DNA of 64,000 nt from AE-B3B sp964543295 (GTDB lineage: Bacteria; Aerophobota; Aerophobia; Aerophobales; AE-B3A). The notes under the pieces were generated by a model. It saw only the letters and a list, made by a program, of their open reading frames with translations, made no database searches and was not told the DNA's origin. Numbering within the stretch: the stretch's first letter is position 1; the number at the start of each line of letters is the position of its first letter. This document shows positions 1 through 8,142 of this stretch, one piece after another. The position numbers and the translations under genes were made by a program. Location of the stretch: NCBI GenBank assembly GCA_964543295.1, contig CAZIXA010000001.1:1-64000 (forward strand), read 5' to 3'.

Positions 1-78
1 TGAAATCCTTGTCTGATAAGGCATAGAGACATTAGCTGTCAAACTTAGGTTGAAACAAAGTTTGTGTATCTCCAAAAT

Positions 79-106
79 TTGACCAAAAGCAATTTTCGTA
101 TATAAT
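79..106 (+). promoter_or_regulatory. Sigma70 promoter for the nuclease-NTPase gene
   Basis: TTGACC (79-84) and TATAAT (101-106) are separated by 16 bp. A GC hairpin (CCGCTC...GAGCGG, about 122-150) lies in the leader before the ATG at 172. Assignment rests on the match to consensus and position only. Confidence 0.6.
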
Positions 107-171
107 GCAGTTGTGCAAAATCCGCTCGGAAACCTCTGAGATCCGGAGCGGGTGACGAAGATAAAAAAGAC

Positions 172-3033
172 ATGGGAAGACTAAGAATACTTGCGAGTGG
201 GAATTCACCACAGGCCCAAGCCCGAGCGCGTGGTAAGTTGTTTGAGAAGCTAATGGCCGAGGTGTTACGCCACTACGGTTATAGGATCGATCGCATCCCG
301 AACGTTAACTACGCGGGGATGGAAATTGACATTGAAGGAAGAGCCATCGCAACGGATGTTCCACTGTACGCTGAGTGCAAGTGCTATGATACCGAGGTTG
401 ACTCCCCTAAGCTGCAACAATTCTTCGGCAAGTATATGGCGCGGTGGCGGAAGGACAAGCGGTGCCAGGGCCTTTTCATTGCATTGCCTGGCGTCAATAG
501 TTATGCCAAAGGCTTCTATCGGGAGAATTGGGAGAAGGATCCGGAAGTCACGGTTTGCCTCTATGAAGAAGAAAGAGTACTGGAAGCGATCTTGGGTACC
601 GATAGTGTCGCGACGCCGGATGTCATCTCTCGAGTTATTACGAAAGATTTAGGAACGCCAGGTGATTGGCTTGTGCTGTACACTGACAAGGGGCTATTTT
701 GGGTACAGTATGTCATCCCGCTGGGAGCAGGTATCCCTAGCAGGATCGCTCTTTTCGATGCGATGGGGAAGCCGCTTTCAGACAGACCGACCGTCGATTA
801 TCTGGCGCAGCTTTATCCCGAACTCGACGATTTTGATAAGGTCGTAGTCGGAGACCCTGTCGCGCTGCAGCTGCTGAGTGTTCCACAAGATTTGGAAGAG
901 ATAGTCGAGGTCAAAGGAAGCTCAGAGTGCTTCGAGTATCAATTTCCTGCAGCACCTGAATACTTCGTTGGCAGGCAGGCCGTTCTCGAAGAACTCGATT
1001 CCTTGGTAATTAAGGTCGTAAATAAGGAGACCTCGTCGCGAGGCATCCTCTTTGAGGCCAATTCAGGGTGGGGGAAGAGTTCAGTTGTTCTCGCCAGTGT
1101 GGCGCGTCTCAAGGAAATGGGACACTTTGCCGTTGCCGTAGACTCCCGTTCTGCGTCCTCGTCTCGGTTCATTCTACGTGTAGTAGACTACGCTCTCCGT
1201 AAATTTGGGGACTTCGGAGACCTAATCTCCGAGGGGGATAAACCTAAAGCTATCAGTGGCTTCGAAGGTGCGGTTAAAGCTATTCTTAATATTGGGCAAG
1301 TGCTTGAACGTAACGGCAAACTCATGTTCGTTTTTCTCGACCAATTCGAGAACATTTTCTTTCTGCGGGATGTACTAAAACGAATTAGAGACCTGTTTCT
1401 GAAAGTATGTGATAGTCAGACAAATGTGATTTTGGGTTTTTCGTGGAAGACAGATCTTATCGGCTTGACAGACGAATTTCCCTATCAGCTGCGCGATGCT
1501 ATCAGGGGCTCAAGCAAGCGTATACTCTTGGATACTTTCTCTGAAGTAGAGACTAATGCTCTTCTAGATAGGCTTGCTGATGAACTGCATGCCTCCCTGA
1601 GAAAAGACCTTCGATTCTTTCTCTCCGAGTTCTCGCAGGGATATCCATGGTTGCTGAAGAAGCTTTGCGCCCACGTAAAGGCACAACGGGATGCTGGTGT
1701 CCCACAATCAGATATAGCTAAAAGCCTTCTGCATGTCGAAGAGCTTTTCTTAGAGGATTTACGTGGTTTGTCAGCTGAAGAAGAAGAGGTGTTACGTCGC
1801 ATAGCCAAAGCTGCGCCTGTTAGCATTTTTGAATTGGGCGAAGAATCTAATCCCGAATTAGTCCAAAGCTTGGTCAACAGCCGACTGGTGGTGAGAATTG
1901 GCAACAAATATGACGTGTATTGGGACATCTTCCGCGACTACCTTAACTCTGGTCGCTTACCTGTCCAAGAGAACTATACCCTTCGTGCGCACGTGAGAAG
2001 TGTACTCAGTGCGACTAAACTCTTGATAGAAGCAGGTGGTGCCCTCGACGTATCAAGATTTCAGGAGCAAGCCGGTTTGTCAGCACAGAAATCATTTTAT
2101 AACGTAGCGAGAGACATGGGGCTGCTTGGGCTTGCTAAAGTAGATAATGGCAAGGTAACCTTGCAAATCAAACTCCCCGCAGAAGCAAAAGATTTTGAGG
2201 CTTCATTGCGAGATCACTTGCGAGACAGGCTTCGACGCAACCGACTGATCTGGCGACTCTCAGAGGCTCTAGAAGAAAAAGGTACATTGACTGTACATGA
2301 AGTGTCCGATCTTCTTGAGGGAGCGTGTCCCTATATTTCAGCCACAAGACAGACTTGGTTAACGTACGCACGCATCTTTGCGGGATGGATGGACGCTGGT
2401 GATTTGGCTGTTTTGAACAAGAAAGACTGGATGCTCACTCGCTATGAACCTGGGACAGAGATTCGTGAACGTCATCTTTTGTTGGCCAAGCGACGCGGAG
2501 CTACAACTCCACGGATTCAGTACTCACCTGTTGAAGATGTGGTAGTGAGGCTCGTTGAAGCTCTTCAGAAGGATGGCAGAGTTAACTGGACTGGCCTCAG
2601 GAGAAGTACCATTTTTAAAGCCTTAGCAACACTTGAAGATCTTGGATTCATCATTAGGAGGGCTACCTCCATAACGGTCCTACCGGAGGCGCGGGAATTT
2701 GTCTTAGCCCCTGAGAAACGTCTCGCTCTATTCGCGGAAGCTGCTTTGAAAATAGAATCATTTGCGACTTTCATCAGCATAGTCAAGGCACACAAACATG
2801 CAGGACTTACAGTCGCTGAGCTTGGCATAGAACTCAGAGAAAAGCTTGCCGTCGATTGGAAGGATGGGACCGCTGAGACGAATGCTAAGATTATGCTGAA
2901 TTGGGCACGACATGCAAAACTCGCCCCTGGTGTCTTCGCTGTAACTGGAAAGGGACGAAGGAAAGGGTGGAAAGAGAAGAGGACAGGTCAAATGAGGCTA
3001 TTTCCAAATATTGAGAAAGAATGCGGTGGGTAA
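172..3033 (+). CDS. Restriction-endonuclease-fold / STAND-type NTPase, probable anti-phage defence protein
   Basis: The 953-residue protein begins with an Mrr-like PD-(D/E)xK nuclease region (about residues 20-110): GMEIDIEG then YAECKCY supplies the acid and ExK pair. A P-loop NTPase follows, with the Walker A variant ANSGWGKSS near residue 300 and Walker B FVFLDQFENIF near 390, the pattern of STAND or AAA-type signalling ATPases. The last 450 residues look helical with winged-helix-like blocks. Nuclease plus STAND NTPase is an architecture known among Avs-like and related defence proteins, which sense phage and cut DNA. It has its own promoter and lies outside the 19-bp repeats, so it is read as a host gene. 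A partner gene is not visible. Function is inferred from domain order. Confidence 0.65.
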   Translation: MGRLRILASGNSPQAQARARGKLFEKLMAEVLRHYGYRIDRIPNVNYAGMEIDIEGRAIATDVPLYAECKCYDTEVDSPKLQQFFGKYMARWRKDKRCQGLFIALPGVNSYAKGFYRENWEKDPEVTVCLYEEERVLEAILGTDSVATPDVISRVITKDLGTPGDWLVLYTDKGLFWVQYVIPLGAGIPSRIALFDAMGKPLSDRPTVDYLAQLYPELDDFDKVVVGDPVALQLLSVPQDLEEIVEVKGSSECFEYQFPAAPEYFVGRQAVLEELDSLVIKVVNKETSSRGILFEANSGWGKSSVVLASVARLKEMGHFAVAVDSRSASSSRFILRVVDYALRKFGDFGDLISEGDKPKAISGFEGAVKAILNIGQVLERNGKLMFVFLDQFENIFFLRDVLKRIRDLFLKVCDSQTNVILGFSWKTDLIGLTDEFPYQLRDAIRGSSKRILLDTFSEVETNALLDRLADELHASLRKDLRFFLSEFSQGYPWLLKKLCAHVKAQRDAGVPQSDIAKSLLHVEELFLEDLRGLSAEEEEVLRRIAKAAPVSIFELGEESNPELVQSLVNSRLVVRIGNKYDVYWDIFRDYLNSGRLPVQENYTLRAHVRSVLSATKLLIEAGGALDVSRFQEQAGLSAQKSFYNVARDMGLLGLAKVDNGKVTLQIKLPAEAKDFEASLRDHLRDRLRRNRLIWRLSEALEEKGTLTVHEVSDLLEGACPYISATRQTWLTYARIFAGWMDAGDLAVLNKKDWMLTRYEPGTEIRERHLLLAKRRGATTPRIQYSPVEDVVVRLVEALQKDGRVNWTGLRRSTIFKALATLEDLGFIIRRATSITVLPEAREFVLAPEKRLALFAEAALKIESFATFISIVKAHKHAGLTVAELGIELREKLAVDWKDGTAETNAKIMLNWARHAKLAPGVFAVTGKGRRKGWKEKRTGQMRLFPNIEKECGG

Positions 3034-3770
3034 ACATAGTTGCTTAGGAAATAGCAACATAGTACAGGGCACAACTTCATACAACACAGCATATCTGGCC
3101 TTGTTCCCGTTCATCGCATCACGCAAATTGTTCTTTCGGGTAACTTCAGATATGCTGGAGACGGCAGGCGTACGTTGCTTGGGTGAACAGGACAATTAAA
3201 AAAAATGTAAGCGGCCAGGAGATCGCTATCACCCTGACTGCTCAAAAAAAGACGAAACATCATCTAAGATTATAGAAGGCAATAAGGCAAATTCCTCAGC
3301 AAGGTAATATCCAAATCCTCTTAGTTTCTCAAACCCAGGCTTACCCCCATATCTCCTCGTAAAGGATCCTCCCAATAACAGTTTCCAGGCCCACTTCCAA
3401 ACCTGACAAGCACACAAAAATGTGCTATGCTTCTTAGTGAAACAAGCCCAAAATAACGAGACCTTGTGAAAATATTTATGGAATGACAATAGGGGAGGGG
3501 AGAATTCTTGGAGAAATTGGAAGGGAGGAGGAAAAGTATAGGACGACCAGATGAAATGGAAAATTGACGTTCGGCTCATTTTGGGAAGTGATAAAATACG
3601 GCCGTAGAGGGCCAAATTTGGCTGCGTTTTTTCTAAGACGAGGAGATCTTCGAATGAGAGTAAGCAAAGCGGAAATGAGGGTTATTCTGGTACTGAATCG
3701 GGATCAGTTAATTGAGGGTGGAGTGATCGCGGAAAAAGACGCTGGCGATATCTGAAAAAGAACCTTTTTT
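3034..3770. other. Stretch without a convincing gene
   Basis: About 730 bp between the defence gene and yggU. The only frame with a plausible ribosome site on the + strand is a 33-codon one at 3654-3755 (GAGGAG nine bases before ATG), which resembles nothing I recognise. A 128-codon minus-strand frame (3229-3615) has low-complexity, Phe/Ser-rich content and no start context. It may be gene debris. Confidence 0.4.
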
Positions 3771-3814
3771 TGACACAAAATGATTTTAATGGAAAAAGTA
3801 AAGTCGTGCGAAAA

Positions 3815-4108
3815 ATGCTAAGCATGCAAAAAGTGGATGATGGAGTTACATTTAAAATAAAAGTGCAGCCTGGGGCAGCCAAAAATGAGATTGTGGGAGT
3901 TCAGGGAGATGTCTTAAAGGTAAAAATCAATGCTCCTCCCGTGAAGGGAAAGGCAAATAGGGCTCTCATCGATTTCCTGGCTGAGAAATTAGAAGTGAGG
4001 AAATCAGAGATAGAAATTCTTAGTGGTCATACGAGTAAGATTAAAAAAATTAAGGTGGTAGGGGAGGCAATAAAAATAGAAAAAAATCTCCAACGCTTTC
4101 TCTCTTAA
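3815..4108 (+). CDS. yggU: DUF167 / YggU family protein
   Basis: The 97-residue protein matches the small DUF167 (YggU/UPF0235) family: FKIKVQPGAAKNEI, then KVKINAPPVKGKANRALIDF and ILSGHTSKIKKI, which are the family's recognisable blocks. The ATG at 3815 is preferred; the frame is open upstream to a TTG at 3770, but that would add 15 residues not seen in the family. Molecular function is unknown. In many bacteria yggU sits in a cluster with proC, yggS, yggT and divIVA; here proC and divIVA are 57 kb downstream on the same strand, on the other side of the element. Confidence 0.85.
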   Translation: MLSMQKVDDGVTFKIKVQPGAAKNEIVGVQGDVLKVKINAPPVKGKANRALIDFLAEKLEVRKSEIEILSGHTSKIKKIKVVGEAIKIEKNLQRFLS

Positions 4109-4380
4109 ACAAATTCATATCTAACTAACTCGCCAAAAAAAATCTGGCCAGAAACCAAAGTTCATCTCAAACAGTTTCTCATGCTGCCTCATTCTTAATC
4201 CTCAATTTTCCCAGAAACATCTAATTCTATGCTCCTTACCAAAACTTAAAGTGCCTTTCTTCAAACTTAAAGTAACTTGCCAATCGCTAACTTTAAGTTC
4301 ACATTGGTTTCTCTTTCCCTGATATCAAAGGAACTCTAAAATATCTTATTTTTTCTCCTGTTTTATTTTGGTTTACATAA

Positions 4381-4399
4381 TATATCTTATCGGAACATA
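4381..4399 (+). repeat. Left attachment-site core (attL candidate), 19-bp direct repeat
   Basis: TATATCTTATCGGAACATA occurs here and again, identical and in the same orientation, at 53520-53538. Flanking bases differ on both sides. The two copies bracket all virus-like genes, as expected for the duplicated core of a tyrosine-recombinase insertion. No tRNA is involved. Confidence 0.75.
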
Positions 4400-4462
4400 A
4401 ATTCTTATTTGTAAGGCCAGAAGCCAAGCAATATTACCCTATTTTTGCCCTAATTCTCACAA

Positions 4463-4528
4463 TCTGGTTTAGCCGAGATAGACTTACCAGACTCTCTGAT
4501 AACTTTTATCGGCGAGTCTGGTTTTTTA
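4463..4528 (+). promoter_or_regulatory. Terminator with competing antiterminator (attenuator) in the left early leader
   Basis: CCAGACTC (4487-4494) pairs with GAGTCTGG (4514-4521), followed by six T: an intrinsic terminator. Just upstream TCTGGT (4463-4468) can instead pair with ACCAGA (4486-4491), consuming the 5' arm. The two foldings exclude each other. It lies between attL and the first early gene; TGGTATAAG near 4551 may be an extended -10 downstream of it. Confidence 0.5.
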
Positions 4529-4582
4529 TTATGTCATCTTGCTACTCTTTTGGTATAAGAAAAAATCAGAAGGAGGAGCAAA

Positions 4583-5014
4583 ATGAGCGAGAGCTATATT
4601 CCAGTCAAGATCCGTCGCAAAGTCTTAGCCAGAGATAATTACAGGTGCGTCTGGTGCGGGAAAAAAGAAGAACATGACGTGGGGTATTTCATTCAGAAAC
4701 AGGCTGGAGGACAGACTCTTGAGAGCAATGTTATAACACAATGTCAGGTTTGCAAGCGAAAGAGGCATTACGATACGCCTTCGGAGTTTATATGTAAACT
4801 AAAACTTGAGGAATTAGAAGTTTTCCGGGAAATTACGATGAGGATAAAAATCATCCGACCAAATGGCGAGGAAATCGAGGGTGAAGTCGAGAAACTTCCC
4901 GACCCTAATTGCAAGGCTTTCTATTTGAAACATTCGGGCAATGGTACCCGGGAGCTTATTTTTGTCGAACCAGGTATGAGAATAAAGGAACTAGGAGGAA
5001 AGGAGAAAAAATAG
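4583..5014 (+). CDS. HNH-fold protein with degenerate catalytic site
   Basis: The 143-residue protein opens with the typical HNH frame (IRRKVLARDNYRCVWCGKK) and a second zinc pair CQVCKRKR, with GG...SNVITQC between. The position where HNH nucleases carry the metal-activating His (DHI/HHI) reads VGYFIQ, so the fold is present but the general base seems lost. A C-terminal extension of about 60 residues looks like a small beta domain. RBS AGGAGGAG precedes ATG 4583. It could be a DNA-binding relic or structural zinc domain rather than an active nuclease. Confidence 0.65.
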   Translation: MSESYIPVKIRRKVLARDNYRCVWCGKKEEHDVGYFIQKQAGGQTLESNVITQCQVCKRKRHYDTPSEFICKLKLEELEVFREITMRIKIIRPNGEEIEGEVEKLPDPNCKAFYLKHSGNGTRELIFVEPGMRIKELGGKEKK

Positions 5015-5108
5015 AATCCCCTACCCTATTGTGGAAAATAAACAAAAAAGGATGCTCCATAACTGAGACGTACAAGCACCCAGAAAATGAAGATGAAGGA
5101 AATATCAA

Positions 5109-5252
5109 ATGAAATTTTTGGGTTCAAATTTGGCCCGTTTACGGCGGTATCTTGAAGATAGAAATTTAAGGCCGAAGGATGTATTGCCTAATCTGTGGAA
5201 GATATTCTGGTCTCAAGCCCTTCCACTACTCTTGCGAGCAGGCTATTCATAA
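5109..5252 (+). CDS. Small basic hypothetical protein
   Basis: 47 codons with AAGGAAAT before ATG 5109. The product is basic in its first half (LARLRRYLEDRNLRPKD) and hydrophobic near its C-terminus (ALPLLLRAGYS). No family recognised. It fills the gap between the HNH-like gene and the next small gene, in the same direction. Confidence 0.4.
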   Translation: MKFLGSNLARLRRYLEDRNLRPKDVLPNLWKIFWSQALPLLLRAGYS

Positions 5253-5293
5253 CTACGAAGAGGAGATGAGGTTCAGGGAGGAGGAAAAAGAGA

Positions 5294-5557
5294 ATGAAAA
5301 TACCAAGAGTTGAAGAAAACAGTGGAAAGATGGTAAATGTTCACTTGGCTAAGCATAAGGGGAAAGTTGGTACTTTCGTATATCTTGTAGATTCAAAAGA
5401 GGGACTCCTTCATACAAAGCCTTTGTGTCTTATTTATAGTAGATATTTCCCAGGGTTTTTTAATTGGCTGCAGGAAAAACTTAGAGAGGATAGGAGATTA
5501 ACCAATGTCGTGCCCCAACTGCGGAACTCCGAAGAAGGAAATCATATACTGTCCTAG
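5294..5557 (+). CDS. Hypothetical early protein
   Basis: 87 residues, preceded by a strong GGAGGAGG site nine bases upstream. No recognised domain. Its 3' end overlaps the following zinc-ribbon gene by 53 bp in another frame, a compact arrangement typical of phage early regions. Confidence 0.55.
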   Translation: MKIPRVEENSGKMVNVHLAKHKGKVGTFVYLVDSKEGLLHTKPLCLIYSRYFPGFFNWLQEKLREDRRLTNVVPQLRNSEEGNHILS

Positions 5558-5666
5558 ATGTCGTGCCATAATGAAATTTGACAGAACAGAATCACGATAC
5601 CAGATAACTTGGAATATCTATAAGTGTCCCAAATGCAAGTTTGAGAGTAATAGAAGGAAATACTAG
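5505..5666 (+). CDS. Small triple CxxC zinc-ribbon protein
   Basis: 53 residues with CPNC (3-6), CPRC (16-19) and CPKC (41-44), enough for one zinc ribbon plus an extra pair. The ATG has GGAGATT upstream; the stop is 14 bp before the next start. One of about ten tiny CxxC proteins in this element; role unknown, perhaps nucleic-acid or protein binding. Confidence 0.65.
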   Translation: MSCPNCGTPKKEIIYCPRCRAIMKFDRTESRYQITWNIYKCPKCKFESNRRKY

Positions 5667-5679
5667 GGAGGAGGAAAAT

Positions 5680-6618
5680 ATGAATAAAGTACCTGCCCAA
5701 GTGGAAGCCTTACCCAGCGAGATATATGACCTTATGGATGATGCCGATACCCAGCTTATCATCAGCGAGCTGGCGGGCAAAACTATTGAAAGATATGTCT
5801 ATTATCTCAAAGATATGGATGCCTTTGGCCTCTCCGTACAAGGAGTGGAAGACGCTTGCCGGTATATGTCACAACATGGAGAATTCATCAGGATTGAGGA
5901 CATGCCCCAAGTAATCATAGATGATGGGGGATGTCTAGCCAATGTGATCGCTCGGAGATATGTCAAAGGTACGAAAAGCGGAGAGCTGGTCTGTGCTGAT
6001 ACCGCTTTGGGAACGAAATATGAGCCAAGAAATCCAAAGAAAAAGGGCGGAGGGACTTGGACCAATAAATACTTCCGAGAGGTAGCAGTATCGAAAGCTG
6101 CCCGCAATGCTAAGAACAAGCTCATCTTAGAGGAGGTAAAGGTAAAGCTCATCGAGAAATACAAGAAAGCGACCGGCCATACAGGCGAATTGAAAAGGCC
6201 CACTCCGCCCGAGGGCAAAATCCGAGATCCCAACTTAATTAAAATACAGCAGCTAAAAAGGGAGCTTATAGAACTCGGAGTCTGGCAGGGCGACTCTGAA
6301 TACCGGGACTTCTTGGAGAATAACTTTGTCGGAGATCGAGGGGAAGCCATCTTCTCATCCAAGAATCTTTCCGATATCCAAAAGACGGAAGCGATTGACA
6401 TGATGGTGAAGATGAAAAGCGAAGTCGGGGAAGGCGAAGCTGAGAAGGAGGAAAAACCCAAAAAAGCCACCGAGGAGCAGCTACTTATTATAAGGCAGCT
6501 CAAGGAGAGTCTGGGGGAAAAATACTTTGAGAGAGCGTTCAAAGTCCTCAGCCCCGAGGGGGCCGACAAGATTATCCACGGCTTAGAGGAGAGATTGAGA
6601 AAGAAGGAAGGGCAATAG
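5680..6618 (+). CDS. Putative recombination / single-strand annealing type protein
   Basis: 312 residues from ATG 5680, which has GGAGGAGG six bases upstream. The N-terminal 150 residues contain a YVYYLKDMDAFGLSVQG block and end in a motif SKAARNAKNKLI, similar in style to the A..KA.RNA..... I(P) motif of phage annealing-type and replication-associated proteins. A Lys/Glu-rich linker (about 255-275) leads to a helical C-terminal domain. Position at the head of the early region, upstream of nuclease and replication genes, suits a recombination role. Family assignment is tentative and would need profile search. Confidence 0.4.
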   Translation: MNKVPAQVEALPSEIYDLMDDADTQLIISELAGKTIERYVYYLKDMDAFGLSVQGVEDACRYMSQHGEFIRIEDMPQVIIDDGGCLANVIARRYVKGTKSGELVCADTALGTKYEPRNPKKKGGGTWTNKYFREVAVSKAARNAKNKLILEEVKVKLIEKYKKATGHTGELKRPTPPEGKIRDPNLIKIQQLKRELIELGVWQGDSEYRDFLENNFVGDRGEAIFSSKNLSDIQKTEAIDMMVKMKSEVGEGEAEKEEKPKKATEEQLLIIRQLKESLGEKYFERAFKVLSPEGADKIIHGLEERLRKKEGQ

Positions 6619-6635
6619 CCCATAAAGGAAGGCAT

Positions 6636-6713
6636 CCCCGCTCTAAGTAAGGGACCTGTAGTATCAGCATACAGGGGTGCTCGTTGACGTGAGTGGGTGC
6701 GAGCAGGGCGGGG
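6636..6713 (+). other. Structured intergenic RNA element (early-leader class, copy 1)
   Basis: CCCCGCTC (6636-6643) can pair with GAGC...GCGGGG (6701-6713), enclosing the hairpin CTGTA...TACAG. GGAGGAAAG, the ribosome site of the next gene, starts right at the closing arm. See the related elements at 7038, 10702, 10831, 10906 and 12827. Confidence 0.4.
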
Positions 6714-6727
6714 AGGAAAGGGAAAAA

Positions 6728-6859
6728 ATGAAGGATAAAATTTGTCCTAAATGCCATAGTCTTATTTCTTGGGATGGATTGGGATGGACTTGTGAGATTT
6801 GTGGATATTCCATAGAACCAACTCCAGAGGAAGCGCGACAAGCTGTATTGGAGAAATAG
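6728..6859 (+). CDS. Small zinc-ribbon protein
   Basis: 43 residues with CPKC and CEIC pairs (KICPKCHSLI ... WTCEICGYSI). ATG 6728 follows GGAGGAAAGGG. Shortness and two CxxC pairs mark a stand-alone zinc ribbon. Its stop is two bases before the next ATG. Confidence 0.6.
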   Translation: MKDKICPKCHSLISWDGLGWTCEICGYSIEPTPEEARQAVLEK

Positions 6860-6861
6860 TT

Positions 6862-7038
6862 ATGAAGATTTTTTGGAAAGACAGAATGGTCAATGTGGAC
6901 ACAGCAAAAATCAAATATGGTGTTCGGTTGTTACCTGGCTCCTTTTGGTTTCAGTTTTGGAAACCTCGCTGGCATGAAGGAAGAGGGCATTACATCTCTA
7001 TCGGCTTATGGCTCTTTGCATTTTATAGAGGATATTAG
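6862..7038 (+). CDS. Hypothetical early protein
   Basis: 58 residues, aromatic-rich (FWFQFWKPRWHEGRGHY), ending in a hydrophobic ISIGLWLFAFYRGY segment. Translation is probably coupled to the preceding zinc-ribbon gene. Function unknown. Confidence 0.5.
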   Translation: MKIFWKDRMVNVDTAKIKYGVRLLPGSFWFQFWKPRWHEGRGHYISIGLWLFAFYRGY

Positions 7039-7101
7039 CCCGCTCTGTGCCGCTCAATAAGGAGCAAGCTATTGGAGCCAAAATTCCTGCACAGAGCGGG
7101 C
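7038..7101 (+). other. Structured intergenic RNA element (copy 2)
   Basis: GCCCGCTCTGTG (7038-7049) and CACAGAGCGGGC (7090-7101) form a perfect 12-bp stem around a 40-nt interior. It begins in the stop codon of the upstream gene and ends 15 bp before the next ATG. No T-run follows, so it is not a plain terminator. Confidence 0.5.
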
Positions 7102-7116
7102 AAAGGAAACAACTGA

Positions 7117-7371
7117 ATGTCTCTAGCTTTTATGGAAGTGCTTATTGGACTCGGCTTTTCCAAATCCCGAATTGTCATTGGGCTCCTATTAATGATTGCA
7201 CATCCAGTAGGCGGAGCAGAGCCAATCGTTGGGACGCTTCAGACCGAGAGATATGGAGGGCAGATCATAGAGGAGATGGAGAGGGATTATCCTACTCTGA
7301 ATCTGTACAAAGGAGGTGATGCCAAGTGGGACCGAGATACAAAGTTATCTCTGAAGAACAAGAAAGATTGA
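7117..7371 (+). CDS. Small protein with hydrophobic N-terminus
   Basis: 84 residues. Residues 4-31 are hydrophobic with a signal-peptide-like end (IGLLLMIAHPVGGAEP), then a charged tail. Possibly secreted or membrane attached. Weak ribosome site (AGGAAAC). No family recognised. Confidence 0.45.
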   Translation: MSLAFMEVLIGLGFSKSRIVIGLLLMIAHPVGGAEPIVGTLQTERYGGQIIEEMERDYPTLNLYKGGDAKWDRDTKLSLKNKKD

Positions 7372-7399
7372 CAAAAGGGAGGCAGGGAGGGTGAAGAAT

Positions 7400-7564
7400 A
7401 TGCCTAAACAGACCTACCAAATCAAAGAGCTAAAGGATATTCTTGAGCAGCTAGAGCAGAGCGGCGTCGAGGAGATAAGTCGCCTGCAGGTGAAGAAAAT
7501 ACTGAGGTATTTAGACGAACAGAAAGAGGTGGGGCGTGAAACAATATCCTCCGGACTGGCCTGA
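7400..7564 (+). CDS. Small helical protein
   Basis: 54 residues, almost wholly helical and heptad-like (IKELKDILEQLEQSGVEEIS). GGGAGGGTG lies before ATG 7400. Overlaps the HNH gene by 29 bp, suggesting coupled translation. Confidence 0.55.
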   Translation: MPKQTYQIKELKDILEQLEQSGVEEISRLQVKKILRYLDEQKEVGRETISSGLA

Positions 7565-7895
7565 GATAGCCGAGAGGATAAAGAAAAAGAAGGTGTATCA
7601 CTGTGAAATATGCAAACACAAACATGACCCCCAAAATGGTTATTGTTTGACTGTTCACCATTTAGATAGAGATCCTCAGAACAACGAGGAATATAATCTC
7701 GTATCTGCATGCCAGAGGTGCCATTTAAGGTTAGAAGCTCACGCTAAGAGATTACAGAAGTCAGGCAACACTATTTTTTCACAATCAAATTTGTTATTTG
7801 ATAAGTTAGCTTTACCCCAGATAGTATTTGCCGATTGGTTCAAGCCTCACTGGGAGGGATATCTGAGGAGTAAAAATGCAGTCCTTTCTAGCTAA
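7536..7895 (+). CDS. HNH endonuclease
   Basis: 119 residues from GTG 7536 (GAGGTGGGGC upstream). CEICKHKHD and CQRCHLRL are the zinc pairs; LTVHHLDRDPQNN holds the catalytic His pair and the Asn lies in NEEYNLVSAC, a complete HNH motif. Unlike the protein at 4583 it keeps all catalytic positions. In phages such enzymes nick or cut DNA during packaging or replication, or are selfish homing enzymes; no terminase is adjacent here, so its job is open. Confidence 0.8.
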   Translation: MKQYPPDWPEIAERIKKKKVYHCEICKHKHDPQNGYCLTVHHLDRDPQNNEEYNLVSACQRCHLRLEAHAKRLQKSGNTIFSQSNLLFDKLALPQIVFADWFKPHWEGYLRSKNAVLSS

Positions 7896-8142
7896 ACACT
7901 CCGATTATGAAGAGCAGGTAATCTCGGATGACAATTTCCTCATAATTATAAAAAAGCTCCCCTACCCTGCCAAGGTAGATATTGAGTATAAGCTGGCCAA
8001 GAGCAAGGCAAAGAATAAGGGGGCGAAGGTCAAGCATCTATTCGAGAAGGAGACCATTATCGAGAAGATAATACATAAGCCCTTGAGGAAGATTTTAAGG
8101 AAAACGAGGATTATGAGGCTGCCGGTGAGGTGGAAAGAGTGA
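7876..8142 (+). CDS. Hypothetical basic protein
   Basis: 88 residues, strongly Lys/Arg-rich in the second half (KPLRKILRKTRIMRLPVRWK), overlapping the HNH gene by 20 bp and the radical-SAM gene by 4 bp. Basic tail suggests nucleic acid contact. No family recognised. Confidence 0.55.
   Translation: MQSFLAKHSDYEEQVISDDNFLIIIKKLPYPAKVDIEYKLAKSKAKNKGAKVKHLFEKETIIEKIIHKPLRKILRKTRIMRLPVRWKE

Noticed and set aside
3229..3615. 128-codon minus-strand gene
   Set aside because: Low-complexity start, no ribosome site and no recognisable domain; may be debris but not supportable as a gene.
5802..6635. Long minus-strand frame opposite the recombination-type gene
   Set aside because: Ser/Phe-rich shadow of the + strand coding frame; no ribosome site and against the direction of the operon.
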